A stretch of DNA of 64,000 nucleotides, from positions 3,211,637-3,275,636 of the forward strand of contig JANVCC010009742.1 in NCBI GenBank assembly GCA_025345505.1, written 5' to 3'. Positions 1 through 9,225 of the stretch are shown here, piece after piece (position 1 is the stretch's first letter; the number at the start of each line of letters is the position of its first letter). This stretch comes from Todiramphus chloris collaris. Lineage: Eukaryota; Chordata; Aves; Coraciiformes; Alcedinidae. Below the pieces are notes generated by a model. That model saw only the letters and a program-made list of their open reading frames with translations, was not told where the DNA came from and did not search any database. The translations under genes and the position numbers were made by a program.

Positions 1-81
1 CATGCTTCGCCGGGAAACGCGATGGGCGTTCGTGATCTGTTCCGGGATTCACCACAGAACTATGCGGTTAAAACCCAAGTT

Positions 82-462
82 TCAAGCGGCTTTGAGGCGC
101 GACACGGCTTTTTCGAGCTCTTCGATCCGCTCGCCCAGCTCCTGGTGCAGAGCCTTGAGATTGGCGATCTGGCTTTTCAGCAGGCGGTTTTCGTCCGCCG
201 TGTCGCTCTCGTCGGGCGATTGTCCGACCCCGTGTATGAGCCAGGTCTGCGTGACCCCGAGCGATCCGGCCAGCATGAACAGGCGGTGGACACCGGGCTC
301 CGACCGGTCGGATTCCCAGGCGGCGATGGTTTCCGGCTTGACGCCGACACGCACCGCAAGCTGCGCCACCGTCATCGACTTGGCATCGCGCGCGCGGGAA
401 AGGCGGCCACCCAGCGTGTCCGTGTCGGGCATGGCAGTGATGATGTTGGAGATGAAATTCAT
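82..462 (-). CDS. XRE-family DNA-binding regulator with C-terminal coiled coil
   Basis: A 126-residue protein with an N-terminal Cro/C1-type helix-turn-helix (about residues 16-75, containing MTVAQLAVRVGVKPETIAAW) followed by a charged, heptad-like tail (about residues 90-126, rich in Leu, Glu and Lys) that probably forms a coiled coil for oligomerisation. The ATG at 462 is chosen because GGAG lies six bases upstream; an ATG twelve bases earlier (474) has no good ribosome site. The gene is divergent from the transporter gene at 647, so it may regulate that gene, itself, or both. No ligand domain is visible. The family call is firm; the target is unknown. Confidence 0.8.
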   Translation of the reverse strand: MNFISNIITAMPDTDTLGGRLSRARDAKSMTVAQLAVRVGVKPETIAAWESDRSEPGVHRLFMLAGSLGVTQTWLIHGVGQSPDESDTADENRLLKSQIANLKALHQELGERIEELEKAVSRLKAA

Positions 463-646
463 GGCTTTCTCCATCTTTTTCTTGTTTTTAAAGTGTAGAC
501 GAAAGCTTTTGCACCATTTGGAAGCAGAAAAGTCAAATCCGGCGGCATTTTGCTTCCATTTTGCATTATGCGGATGATTGCATTTTTCCGCAGAGCCGAT
601 ATGGCTGGGGTCCCACCTGAGCCATTTGTCCCGGAAAGGCCGCACC

Positions 647-1573
647 ATGCAAAACACAACCTCGCCGCAAATGAGGGGCGTCGGAACGATGGCCGGTGCG
701 ATGTTTATCCTGCCGATGATGGATGCCATCGCCAAATGGCTGTCGACGGTGGACAGCCTGCCGCCGGCCACGGTGACGCTGTCGCGCTTCGTCGTCCAGA
801 CGATCCTGACCATGCTGATCATCGTGGCGCTGACCGGCATGCGCTCGCTCAAGCCGCACAACCTCTGGGGCAATCTGCTGCGTGGTTTTCTGATGGGCAT
901 CGGCAGCCTGTGCTTCTTTGCCGCCGTCAAATACATGCCGCTTGCCGATGCCATGGCGGTGTTTTTCGTCGAGCCGCTGATGCTGACGCTGCTCTCGGCC
1001 GTGGTGCTGAAGGAAACCGTCGGCTGGCGCCGGCGCATTGCCGTTGCGGTCGGGTTCATCGGGACACTGATCGTCATCCAGCCGAGCTGGGAGCTGTTCG
1101 GCTGGGTTTCGCTGCTGCCGCTGGGCACGGCGGCGCTGTTTGCCGTCTATCTCGTTCTCAACCGCCGCCTGGGCGTGCACGACACGCCGCTGGTCATGCA
1201 GCTCTATGCGGGCATCGGCGGCACGGTGACGGTGATCGTCGCGCTGTTCTTCGGTGCAGCCTTCGGCGTCAGCGATATGACGCTGGGCACGCCCGCAACC
1301 GGCATGTCCTGGTTCCTTTTGTTTGCCATCGGCGCGATCGCCACGGGCGGGCATCTCCTCGTGGTGCAGGCTTCGCGCCTTGCGCCGGCGTCGCTGCTGG
1401 CGCCGTTCCAATATCTGGAAATCGTCATGGCCGTCATCATCGGCCTGTTCGTATTCCAGGAGTTTCCGACCGCATCGAAATGGCTGGGCATTGCCATCAT
1501 CATTGCCTCGGGTGCCTATGTGGTCTGGCGCGAGGGGAAAAAGCAGAAAACGCCGGAGCCCGCTTTCAATTAA
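647..1573 (+). CDS. DMT-superfamily (EamA) inner-membrane transporter
   Basis: A 308-residue protein with about ten hydrophobic segments in two repeats of five, the classic EamA/RhaT layout of drug/metabolite exporters. The C-terminal half carries the usual repeat features (PFQYLEIVMAVIIGLFVFQE) and a short basic tail. The ATG at 647 has GGAAAGG seven bases upstream; the reading frame stays open 23 codons further upstream but without a better ribosome site. The substrate cannot be told from sequence; family members export amino acids, S-adenosylmethionine or other metabolites. The divergent XRE gene (82-462) is the nearest candidate regulator. Confidence 0.88.
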   Translation: MQNTTSPQMRGVGTMAGAMFILPMMDAIAKWLSTVDSLPPATVTLSRFVVQTILTMLIIVALTGMRSLKPHNLWGNLLRGFLMGIGSLCFFAAVKYMPLADAMAVFFVEPLMLTLLSAVVLKETVGWRRRIAVAVGFIGTLIVIQPSWELFGWVSLLPLGTAALFAVYLVLNRRLGVHDTPLVMQLYAGIGGTVTVIVALFFGAAFGVSDMTLGTPATGMSWFLLFAIGAIATGGHLLVVQASRLAPASLLAPFQYLEIVMAVIIGLFVFQEFPTASKWLGIAIIIASGAYVVWREGKKQKTPEPAFN

Positions 1574-1671
1574 CCGGCCTGCTTTCCATGCAAGCACTGA
1601 CAATAGCAGTTGAGCAAATCAGCCATTGGCAATAGAACCAGAGGCGCATTTTGTGCGGGAGGTCCATAAAA

Positions 1672-3684
1672 GTGTTCAAGAAAATCCTGATTGCCAACCG
1701 TGGGGAAATTGCCTGCCGCGTGATCAAGTCGGCAAGGAAAATGGGTATCGCCACGGTGGCGGTCTATTCCGATGCGGATCGCGATGCTGTTCATGTCGAG
1801 ATGGCTGACGAGGCGGTGCATATCGGTCCGGCGGCGGCCTCCGAGAGCTATCTCGTCGCCGACAAGATCATTGCCGCCTGCAAGGCGACCGGCGCTGAGG
1901 CCGTTCATCCCGGCTATGGCTTCCTGTCCGAGCGCGCCTCCTTTTGCGAAGCGTTGGAGAAGCAGGGCATCGTCTTCATCGGGCCGAAACCCAGGGCGAT
2001 CATCGCCATGGGCGACAAGATCGAATCGAAGAAATTCGCCAATGCCGCCAAGGTGAACACCGTGCCGGGCTTTCTCGACATCATCACCGATGCGGCGCAT
2101 GCGGAAAAGATCGCCGGTGAGATCGGTTATCCCGTGATGATCAAGGCCTCCGCCGGCGGCGGCGGCAAGGGCATGCGCATTGCCTGGGACGAGAGCGAAG
2201 TGCGCGACGGCTTTGAACGCGCCACCTCGGAAGCGCGCAATTCGTTCGGGGATGACCGGGTTTTCATCGAAAAATTCGTGGTCGAGCCGCGCCACATCGA
2301 AATCCAGGTGCTGGGCGACAGTTTTGGCAACTGCATTTATCTCGGTGAGCGCGAGTGCTCGGTGCAGCGCCGCAACCAGAAGGTGGTGGAAGAAGCCCCG
2401 TCACCATTCCTCGACGAGGCCACCCGCAAGGCCATGGGCGAGCAGGCCGTGGCCCTGGCCAAGGCGGTGGACTACCAGAGCGCCGGAACAGTCGAGTTCA
2501 TTGTCGACAAGAACCGCAACTTTTATTTCCTCGAGATGAACACCCGCCTGCAGGTAGAACATCCGGTGACCGAACTGATCACCGGCATCGATCTGGTCGA
2601 GCAGATGATCCGCGTGGCGGCGGGCGAAAAGCTCGCGCTGAAGCAGTCGGACATCAAGCTGAACGGCTGGGCCATCGAAAGCCGCCTTTATGCCGAAGAT
2701 CCCTACCGCAATTTCCTGCCGTCGATCGGCCGCCTGACGCGCTACCGCCCGCCAAGCGAAGGCCCGATCGGCAAGGCCATCATCCGCAACGATACCGGCG
2801 TGACGGAAGGGTCGGAAATTTCGATGTTCTACGACCCCATGGTGGCAAAGCTCTGCACCTGGGCGCCGACCCGGCTGGAAGCCATCGACGCCATGGCCGA
2901 TGCGCTCGATACCTTCGTGGTCGACGGCATCGAGCATAACATCCCGTTCCTGGCCGCACTGATGCAGCATCCGCGCTGGCGGGAAGGGCGGCTGTCCACC
3001 GGCTTCATCGCGGAAGAATTTCCAGACGGTTTCCACCCGATTGCACCAACGGCCGGGGACAGGGACGTGCTGGCTGCCATTGCCCTTGTGGTGGAACTGG
3101 TGCGCAAGGGCCGTCTCGACGGCCTCAGCGACCGCCTGCGGCCGCATACGGGCAGGATCCGCGCCGAATGGGAGGTTCGGATCAACGATGAATACGTGCC
3201 GGCGAAAATTCACCGCAGCGTGGCCAAGCCGCCGGTCAAGATCGAACTGTCGCTGCATGGCGGCGAAGCCATCACCATCCGCAGCGACTGGCGGCCCGGC
3301 GATGCGGTCTGGGACGGCTATATCGACGACCGCGCGATAAAGGCGCAGCTGCGTCCCGTGCTCAACGGCGTGCGCATCGACTGGAAAGGCATGTCGGTGA
3401 TCGGCCATGCCATGCAGACGCATGTGGCGGCGCTGGAAAAACTGATGCCGGTGAAACTGCCGCCGGACACATCCAAGATGCTGCTGTGCCCGATGCCCGG
3501 TCTGATCGTCTCGATCAACGTGGCGGAGGGTCAGGAGGTGAAGGCGGGTGAAACGCTGGCGATCGTCGAAGCCATGAAGATGGAAAACGTGCTGCGCGCC
3601 GACCGCGATCTGACCGTATCGGCCATCAATGCCAAGCAGGGTGACAGCCTGGCCGTGGATGCGGTGATTATGGAGTTCGCCTGA
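1672..3684 (+). CDS. pccA: Propionyl-CoA carboxylase alpha subunit (biotin carboxylase plus biotin carrier)
   Basis: A 670-residue protein that should carboxylate its own biotin with ATP and bicarbonate; the beta subunit then makes methylmalonyl-CoA. Visible parts: biotin carboxylase N-terminal domain (ANRGEIACRVI near residue 8), ATP-grasp with a glycine-rich loop (ASAGGGGKGM near 160) and EMNTRLQVEHP near 290, a PCC-type middle domain, and a C-terminal biotinyl domain with AMKMEN at 634-639 (biotinyl Lys636). The start is GTG at 1672 with GGGAGG nine bases upstream. Length and linker fit PccA better than AccC (about 450) or MccA. No carboxyltransferase (pccB) gene lies in the window, so the partner must be outside or elsewhere. 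Confidence 0.92.
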   Translation: MFKKILIANRGEIACRVIKSARKMGIATVAVYSDADRDAVHVEMADEAVHIGPAAASESYLVADKIIAACKATGAEAVHPGYGFLSERASFCEALEKQGIVFIGPKPRAIIAMGDKIESKKFANAAKVNTVPGFLDIITDAAHAEKIAGEIGYPVMIKASAGGGGKGMRIAWDESEVRDGFERATSEARNSFGDDRVFIEKFVVEPRHIEIQVLGDSFGNCIYLGERECSVQRRNQKVVEEAPSPFLDEATRKAMGEQAVALAKAVDYQSAGTVEFIVDKNRNFYFLEMNTRLQVEHPVTELITGIDLVEQMIRVAAGEKLALKQSDIKLNGWAIESRLYAEDPYRNFLPSIGRLTRYRPPSEGPIGKAIIRNDTGVTEGSEISMFYDPMVAKLCTWAPTRLEAIDAMADALDTFVVDGIEHNIPFLAALMQHPRWREGRLSTGFIAEEFPDGFHPIAPTAGDRDVLAAIALVVELVRKGRLDGLSDRLRPHTGRIRAEWEVRINDEYVPAKIHRSVAKPPVKIELSLHGGEAITIRSDWRPGDAVWDGYIDDRAIKAQLRPVLNGVRIDWKGMSVIGHAMQTHVAALEKLMPVKLPPDTSKMLLCPMPGLIVSINVAEGQEVKAGETLAIVEAMKMENVLRADRDLTVSAINAKQGDSLAVDAVIMEFA

Positions 3685-3703
3685 TCTGGTTGCATGACCA
3701 TCG

Positions 3704-3788
3704 TGCGTGGTTCGACAAGCTCACCATGAGGGATGTGGGGTGATTGCAGCCAGCAAGCTCCCTCATGGTGAGCTTGTCGAACCACGCA
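3704..3788. repeat. Palindromic intergenic repeat A, copy 1 (short form)
   Basis: Perfect inverted repeat with 30-base arms (3704-3733 and 3759-3788; arm core TTCGACAAGCTCACCATGAG) around a 25-base loop. It fills the space between the convergent pccA and lipB genes, where it could form a large hairpin in either transcript. Two longer relatives occur at 17069-17209 and 34182-34323. Elements with this arm are known as dispersed palindromes in many bacterial genomes. Confidence 0.93.
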
Positions 3789-3808
3789 GATCGGTTCTGC
3801 CAAATCCT

Positions 3809-4525
3809 CTAGCGCTCGACCGGCCCGAACACAGGCTCGAATGCGTCCCGCAGCGCCCGGTCGAGATCGTCCATGCCGACGGGCAGGCCGAGATCGACGA
3901 GGCTGGTCACGCCATGGCCGCGCACGCCGCACGGCACGATACCGTCGAAATGGGCAAGCTCCGGTTCCACATTGATCGAGATGCCGTGGAAGCTCACCCA
4001 TTTGCGCAGGCGGATGCCGATGGCGGCGATCTTGTCTTCGGCGGGAGACCCGTCCGGCAGCGGCGGGCGTTCCGGCCGGGTCACCCAGACGCCGACGCGG
4101 TCCTCGCGCCGCTCGCCGCGCACGTTGAACGCGCCAAGCGTGGCGATGATCCATTGCTCCAGTGCCGCCACGAAGGCGCGGATATCCTCGCGCCGCCGCT
4201 TCAGGTCGAGCATGACATAGGCCACGCGCTGGCCGGGGCCGTGATAGGTGTATTCGCCGCCGCGCCCCGTGGCATAGACGGGAAAGCGGTCGGCAGCCAG
4301 AAGGTCGCCCTCCTTGGCGCTGGTGCCGGCGGTGTAGAGCGGCGGATGTTCGACCAGCCAGACCAGTTCTGCGGCCGTGCCGGCGCGAATCGCCGCGACG
4401 CGGTCTTCCATGAAGGTGAGGGCGGTATCGTAATCGGTCAGCCCGTCGGCGACGCGCCACTCCACTTTCGGGGAATCGCTTTGGGCAAAAAACGCGGAGA
4501 CGAGATCGTCGCGGTTGTTCTTCAT
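3809..4525 (-). CDS. lipB: Octanoyl-[acyl-carrier-protein]:protein N-octanoyltransferase
   Basis: LipB moves octanoate from acyl carrier protein to lipoyl domains, the first step of endogenous lipoate synthesis. The 238-residue product shows the family signatures: [14 protein letters not shown] near residues 87-99, the catalytic-site Lys175 in [10 protein letters not shown], and catalytic Cys199 in [14 protein letters not shown]. Length matches alphaproteobacterial LipB. The ATG at 4525 is used because it fits the family N-terminus; its ribosome site is weak and an upstream in-frame ATG at 4558 is possible. It is convergent with pccA. No lipA is seen in the window. Confidence 0.92.
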   Translation of the reverse strand: MKNNRDDLVSAFFAQSDSPKVEWRVADGLTDYDTALTFMEDRVAAIRAGTAAELVWLVEHPPLYTAGTSAKEGDLLAADRFPVYATGRGGEYTYHGPGQRVAYVMLDLKRRREDIRAFVAALEQWIIATLGAFNVRGERREDRVGVWVTRPERPPLPDGSPAEDKIAAIGIRLRKWVSFHGISINVEPELAHFDGIVPCGVRGHGVTSLVDLGLPVGMDDLDRALRDAFEPVFGPVER

Positions 4526-4731
4526 GATCGGAAACCAAACTTTCGACTGTCGCTTCATCCCGGATGAATGGCGGCGAATGGGCCGTTTGCGGCCATCAAA
4601 GCGCCGATTCCATTGGGATAAAGATGGTGAGCCGCATATGGACTTTTTCCTGGAAGATTTCCAGTGTGCGGGGTGCGGCATAACTTTCACCCGGCTTTGT
4701 GAAAAACATTCGGGTTTATTGCCGACAGGGC

Positions 4732-4759
4732 TTGTTTCACTGAAATTCATTTGCTACAT
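4732..4759 (+). promoter_or_regulatory. Possible sigma-70 promoter of the tRNA-Leu gene
   Basis: TTGTTT at 4732-4737 and CTACAT at 4754-4759, 16 bases apart, resemble the -35 and -10 boxes of housekeeping promoters in alphaproteobacteria. Transcription would start about 25-30 bases before the mature tRNA end. Assigned by eye only. Confidence 0.35.
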
Positions 4760-4793
4760 GCCGCGAGCCGACACGTTCGGCTTCTACCACAGT

Positions 4794-4878
4794 GCGGTCG
4801 TGGCGGAATTGGTAGACGCGCAGCGTTGAGGTCGCTGTGTCGCAAGACGTGGAAGTTCGAGTCTTCTCGACCGCACCA
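4794..4878 (+). tRNA. tRNA-Leu (anticodon GAG)
   Basis: Class II tRNA with a long variable arm. The acceptor stem GCGGTCG (4794-4800) pairs with CGACCGC (4868-4874); the discriminator A is followed by an encoded CCA (4876-4878). The anticodon arm AGCG-TTGAGGT-CGCT gives anticodon GAG, reading CUC/CUU leucine codons. The T arm carries GTTCGAGTC. A terminator follows at 4912-4947. Confidence 0.97.
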
Positions 4879-4911
4879 TCTGGTTTCTCTTATAGATTGA
4901 AATCATTGCAT

Positions 4912-4947
4912 AACAGGGCAGCCTAACGGCTGCCCTGTTGCATTTTT
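4912..4947 (+). terminator. Rho-independent terminator after tRNA-Leu
   Basis: A perfect 12-base stem (4912-4923 with 4928-4939), loop TAAC, followed by GCATTTTT. It ends the tRNA transcript before the autotransporter gene. Confidence 0.88.
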
Positions 4948-5091
4948 GGCCGGCAGTCCGCCTGCCATCGACATGGTCTCCCCGGCCATGATCAAAATCC
5001 TCAAGAACTACGGCATCTGCCGTATTGATGGAATGAACAGCGCACATTACGGGTACTGATTGCGTTGGGAATGCTATGGGGCGGGGGAATA

Positions 5092-8000
5092 ATGTCGAGA
5101 TCGAATTGGCCGGAGGGGCTCACTTCCTCCAGGCGGACAGGTGGTGCGCGCCCAACACTATTGGCGGCATGGCTGTTCTTCGTCTGTTTGGCCGTATTCT
5201 GGCCCGCCCTGTCGCAGGCCCAGACAGCGCCGGTTGCAGCCGACACGACTGTCACTGTCGCCTATGGCAGCACTGGCAACCCTGTAACGCTCAGTATTGG
5301 CGGCGGCGCGCCGACATTTGTGGCGGTCGCAAGCGCTGCAGCGCATGGGACTGCGTCAGCATCCGGAACGACGATCACCTACACGCCGGCAAGCGGCTAT
5401 GCCGGAGCTGACAGTTTCACCTATACCGCCACCAATTCGAGCGGAACGTCGGCTCCAGCCACTGTTACAGTGACGATCTCACCACCTAGTTTTACCGTCA
5501 CACCATCGTCGTCCCATACCGCCCAGGTTGGCGCCCCATATACGCAGACCTACACTTTCGCTGGCGGCCAAGCGCCTTTCCGTATCGCTTTCATCAGCGG
5601 CGTCCCGCATGGCGTGACCGTCACGTCAGTGACAGGCAACAGCGTTACCCTCTCCGGGACTCCGCAGGTTGCCGGCAGCTTTGGCATAACCGTGAGTGCG
5701 CAGGACAGCAGCACCGGTAGCGGCCCTTTCACAATCACCGGCGCTTTCACGCTGAATGTATCGCCATCGACAGTGACGTTAAGTCCGGTAGGGCCGACGC
5801 TGCCGGATGCCAGTTCTGGTTCCGCTTATAGCCAGACATTCTCTGCCAGTGGTGGCACAGCCCCCTATAGGTTCACGATTGTGAGCGGCGCACCTCCCGC
5901 GGGCATGACATTCAACACCGCGACGGGAGCCCTAACGGGAACGCCAAGCGCCAGCGGTACTTTCCCTTTCAGCGTGCAGGCGACGGACAGCAGCACGGGC
6001 CCCGGCACGCCGTTTTCCGCCACGAATAATTATTCGCTGGTGGTCAATGCGCCGCCGGTCATCATCGTCCTGTCGCCTTCAACCCTTCCCAACGGCACAT
6101 CGGGCGTCAACTATTCCCAAACAATGGTGGCGACCGGCGGGGTGGGCCCCTATACGTTTGCGATTACATCCGGGGCGTTGCCCAACGGCATAACGTTAAG
6201 CAGCGCGGGCGTTTTGTCTGGTGCACCGACTCAGGCTGGAGCGTTCAATTTCACTGTAACCGCCACCGACGATCTGGGTATGAAAGGCACTCAGGCCTAC
6301 ACATTGGTAATCAATCAGGCCGTGCCGGTTGCGGTCAACGATGCCGCCGCAACCTTGGCCAACCAGGCCGTCACCATTCCCGTGACTGTCAACGATGGCG
6401 GTATAATAACCTCCATTGCCGTCACCAGCACGCCTTTGCACGGCGCGGTGGCCGTGAACGGTCTTAACGCCGTGTATACCCCGGCCGCAAACTTCTTCGG
6501 CACCGATATCTTCACCTACACCGTCACCGGGCCCGGCGGCACGTCTGCCCCGGCGACGGTCACCATTACCGTATCGCCGCTGGCTGTCCCGGTCGCCGCT
6601 GCGCATAGCGCTGCAACGATGGCTGGACATGCCACCACCATTGACACGGCGGCGGGCGCCACCGGCGGTCCCTTCACGGGCGCCGCCATTGTTACCCCTC
6701 CGGCTTTTGGCAACGCGACCATATCGGGCACTAATATCATCTACACGCCGCCAGCAGGGGCGTCAGGCGCGGTCAGCATCGGCTATACGCTGAGCAACGT
6801 GTTCGGAACGTCGCTGCCGGCCACGATCACGCTGACGGTCAATCCGCTGCCGGTGGCCGCTGCCCATTCCGTCACCACAAGGGCGGGAACGCCGGTGACG
6901 GTAAACCTGACAGAAGGTGCAACCGGCGGTCCGTTTACCGCCGCGACCATGGTGTCGCTCAGTCCATCGGGGTCAGGCACCGCAACCATTCGCGACAGCG
7001 GGGACGGTGGCAGCCGGGCTTTCCAGCTGGATTTCACGCCCTCCGCCACGTTCAGCGGTGTTGCTACGGTCAGCTATACCCTTGGCAATGCATTCACCAC
7101 ATCGGCTCCCGCCAATGTTACGATTACGGTGATGGCAAGGGCCGACCCATCAAAGGACATGGAAGTCATCGGCATCGTCAATGCCCAGGCGGAAGGCGCA
7201 CGGCGGTTTGCCGATGCCCAGCTGTCGAATTATGGCGACCGGTTGCGCCAGCTGCGCCGGGGCGGCGGCAATGAGTCCAGCCAGGGCATCAGCCTGAACA
7301 CGCCGCGCCGTGACGACGGGGCAAAGGATCGGCGCGACCCGGCCGACGCAACGCCGCTCGGGTTTTTTACCGAGCCGAGACGGACCCGGCCTGCCGAGCC
7401 GTTCAACAGAGTGGTCGCGGAAAAGCCCGCTCCGTCCCGCTTCGGCGTCTGGACGGCCGGTCAGGTCGACATTGGCGACACATCCGGCAAATCCTCCGGA
7501 TCGGCCCGGGATTTTACAACCTCCGGTGTGAGTGCCGGGCTGGATTACCGTTTCAACGAACGGTTGACCGCCGGTATCGGTCTTGGTTACGGCAGGGACA
7601 GGACGGATATTGGCAGCAATGGTACGCGCAGCGAAGGTGAAAGCTGGAGCATCGGAACCTATGCGAGCTGGCGGCCGATCAGGAACACCTATCTTGAAGC
7701 CGTGCTCGGCTATGGCGCGCTCTCCTTCGACAGCAAGCGCTATCTGACGGACGATGGCGGTTTCGCCAATGGTTCCCGCGATGGGCAGCAGGTGTTCGGC
7801 AGCGTGAAGGCCGGTTATGAAATTAGCCGGGATGCCCTTTACTTCACCCCCTATGTCGGGATGGACGCATCCTGGACGAAGCTCGATGCCTTCAACGAAA
7901 GGGACGGCGGATCGAACAGCCTGCGCTTCGGCAGCCAGACGGTGAATTCACTCGTTGCCGTGGTGGGTTTTGAGACGGATTATACCTATCGTTTCACCGG

Positions 8001-8268
8001 CTACACGTTCACGCCGAACCTGAAAGCCGAATGGCGCTACGACATGGCAAATGCGAGCGACATTGACCTGAATTATATCGATTGGTCCGGCGGCCCGTTG
8101 TTCAGTCTCAAGGGCGATGGCACGGTGCGCAACGCGGTCCGGCTGGGCCTGGGTTTCGACGTCGTGCTCGACCAGGGGCTGAATCTCGGCCTTGCCTACA
8201 ACACCACGCTTGGAGAAGGCGGCGCCATTCGTCATGGCTTCAACGCAAAGGCCGGCCTGAGGTTCTAG
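5092..8268 (+). CDS. Large autotransporter with Ig-like passenger repeats
   Basis: A 1058-residue type Va secreted surface protein. A signal peptide lies near residues 20-45 (hydrophobic LLAAWLFFVCLAVFWPAL, cleavage probably after SQAQ). The passenger (about 45-690) is a string of beta-rich modules with putative-Ig features (GVTVTSVTGNSVTLSGTPQVAG, ATGALTGTPSASG) and cadherin-like FGTDIFTYTVTGPGGTSAPATVT units, low in Cys. A charged linker with KDMEVIGIVNAQAEGARRFADAQ follows, then a C-terminal 12-strand autotransporter barrel (about 780-1058) ending in ...KAGLRF with terminal Phe. The ATG at 5092 follows GGGGGAA; an ATG at 5071 and a TTG at 5065 are also open. Likely an adhesin; the ligand is unknown. 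Confidence 0.87.
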   Translation: MSRSNWPEGLTSSRRTGGARPTLLAAWLFFVCLAVFWPALSQAQTAPVAADTTVTVAYGSTGNPVTLSIGGGAPTFVAVASAAAHGTASASGTTITYTPASGYAGADSFTYTATNSSGTSAPATVTVTISPPSFTVTPSSSHTAQVGAPYTQTYTFAGGQAPFRIAFISGVPHGVTVTSVTGNSVTLSGTPQVAGSFGITVSAQDSSTGSGPFTITGAFTLNVSPSTVTLSPVGPTLPDASSGSAYSQTFSASGGTAPYRFTIVSGAPPAGMTFNTATGALTGTPSASGTFPFSVQATDSSTGPGTPFSATNNYSLVVNAPPVIIVLSPSTLPNGTSGVNYSQTMVATGGVGPYTFAITSGALPNGITLSSAGVLSGAPTQAGAFNFTVTATDDLGMKGTQAYTLVINQAVPVAVNDAAATLANQAVTIPVTVNDGGIITSIAVTSTPLHGAVAVNGLNAVYTPAANFFGTDIFTYTVTGPGGTSAPATVTITVSPLAVPVAAAHSAATMAGHATTIDTAAGATGGPFTGAAIVTPPAFGNATISGTNIIYTPPAGASGAVSIGYTLSNVFGTSLPATITLTVNPLPVAAAHSVTTRAGTPVTVNLTEGATGGPFTAATMVSLSPSGSGTATIRDSGDGGSRAFQLDFTPSATFSGVATVSYTLGNAFTTSAPANVTITVMARADPSKDMEVIGIVNAQAEGARRFADAQLSNYGDRLRQLRRGGGNESSQGISLNTPRRDDGAKDRRDPADATPLGFFTEPRRTRPAEPFNRVVAEKPAPSRFGVWTAGQVDIGDTSGKSSGSARDFTTSGVSAGLDYRFNERLTAGIGLGYGRDRTDIGSNGTRSEGESWSIGTYASWRPIRNTYLEAVLGYGALSFDSKRYLTDDGGFANGSRDGQQVFGSVKAGYEISRDALYFTPYVGMDASWTKLDAFNERDGGSNSLRFGSQTVNSLVAVVGFETDYTYRFTGYTFTPNLKAEWRYDMANASDIDLNYIDWSGGPLFSLKGDGTVRNAVRLGLGFDVVLDQGLNLGLAYNTTLGEGGAIRHGFNAKAGLRF

Positions 8269-8373
8269 GCGCCGTCGCTCCGTGCAGCTTGCGCTGGCTG
8301 GTTCCTTCTCAAAATTAAACCGCAATTCGATTTAGGGTAGATCGCACCACATCACTCTAAAGGAATTGTTCTG

Positions 8374-9111
8374 ATGTTCAGCGCTGCAAAATACGCACTT
8401 CTCGCATGTTTTCTCGTGTTGAATGCTCCCGCCAATGCATCGCAATCCGCCGTTGCGCTCGTATATCGCGGGCCTGCCGGTTGTGATGATTGTTCATCGG
8501 CGGCCGCCGAAGCCCTGAGGAACAGCACCTTCCATTTTGATGTTAAATTCATCGGCCCCAATGAGCAGCTGAAGCTGGTGCCATCCAGTTTCATTGGAGC
8601 TTCCTTATATGTACAACCCGGCGGCGGACAGGACATTGACGGCGCAAGGAGAAGCCTGGGCAAGGCGGGCATCCAGGCCGTCCGGGATTTTGTATCCAAA
8701 GGCGGCCGGTATTTTGGAATTTGCATGGGCGCGTATCTCGGTACGGATTTGGGCTTTGACATCGTCGAAGGAGAAACGGATTCCGAGGTCGGGAGGCCGG
8801 GGTTTTCCGTGTCCGATATCCGCGATCACGTGGTGCCGGTTCAATGGGCAGGGGCGTCATTGTGGACATATTTTCAGGATGGTCCGCATCTGCCCAGAAA
8901 TCATGCGAATTCAGGTTTCCGGGAACTTGCCCATTATCAGAATGGCGATCTGGCGGCCGCTCGTTACGCATTTGGCAAAGGCAGCGCGACTTTGGTCGGG
9001 CCGCACCCTGAAGCGCCCCAGAAATGGTATGATCATTACGGTCTGCACAATCCTGATGGTGTGAACTCCAGGCTGATCCAAGGATTGCTGAACGCGGCGA
9101 TGGCAGAATAA
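8374..9111 (+). CDS. Secreted BPL_N-like (class I amidotransferase fold) protein
   Basis: A 245-residue protein with a signal peptide (about residues 1-22, ending ANA). The mature part resembles the N-terminal domain of eukaryotic-type biotin-protein ligase, a class I glutamine-amidotransferase fold: YVQPGGGQDID near 79-88 and a nucleophile-elbow-like GICMGAYLG with Cys117. A late VGPHPEAP segment may supply the His of a Cys-His pair. The true reaction is unknown; such secreted proteins are seldom studied. AAAGGA stands about ten bases before the ATG. It stands alone between the autotransporter and a convergent small gene. Confidence 0.75.
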   Translation: MFSAAKYALLACFLVLNAPANASQSAVALVYRGPAGCDDCSSAAAEALRNSTFHFDVKFIGPNEQLKLVPSSFIGASLYVQPGGGQDIDGARRSLGKAGIQAVRDFVSKGGRYFGICMGAYLGTDLGFDIVEGETDSEVGRPGFSVSDIRDHVVPVQWAGASLWTYFQDGPHLPRNHANSGFRELAHYQNGDLAAARYAFGKGSATLVGPHPEAPQKWYDHYGLHNPDGVNSRLIQGLLNAAMAE

Positions 9112-9180
9112 GGCTCCGGGGATCAGACCCGTCATCATCCGCGTGGATGCCGCTGGCAATACCAGAACAATAGCGGTCAT

Positions 9181-9211
9181 CCCCGGGCGGAAAGAGGGGG
9201 AAAGCCCGGGG
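9181..9211. terminator. GC-rich hairpin between convergent genes
   Basis: CCCCGGGC (9181-9188) pairs with GCCCGGGG (9204-9211) across a 15-base loop. It sits between the ends of the genes at 8374-9111 and 9226-9588, a good place for a two-way terminator, but no T-run follows on either strand. Confidence 0.4.
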
Positions 9212-9225
9212 CGTCGCGGATCAGG

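Noticed and set aside
3531-4538. Long minus-strand frame overlapping lipB and pccA
   Set aside because: Arg-rich, low-complexity shadow of lipB in another frame; it has none of the LipB motifs.
4515-4829. Plus-strand open frame of 104 codons between lipB and the tRNA
   Set aside because: It starts inside antisense lipB and ends inside the tRNA gene (its last residues are tRNA sequence); no family features.
4784-5047. Open frame on the minus strand across the tRNA-Leu gene
   Set aside because: It is the antisense reading of the tRNA gene, a well-known false protein, and has no ribosome site.
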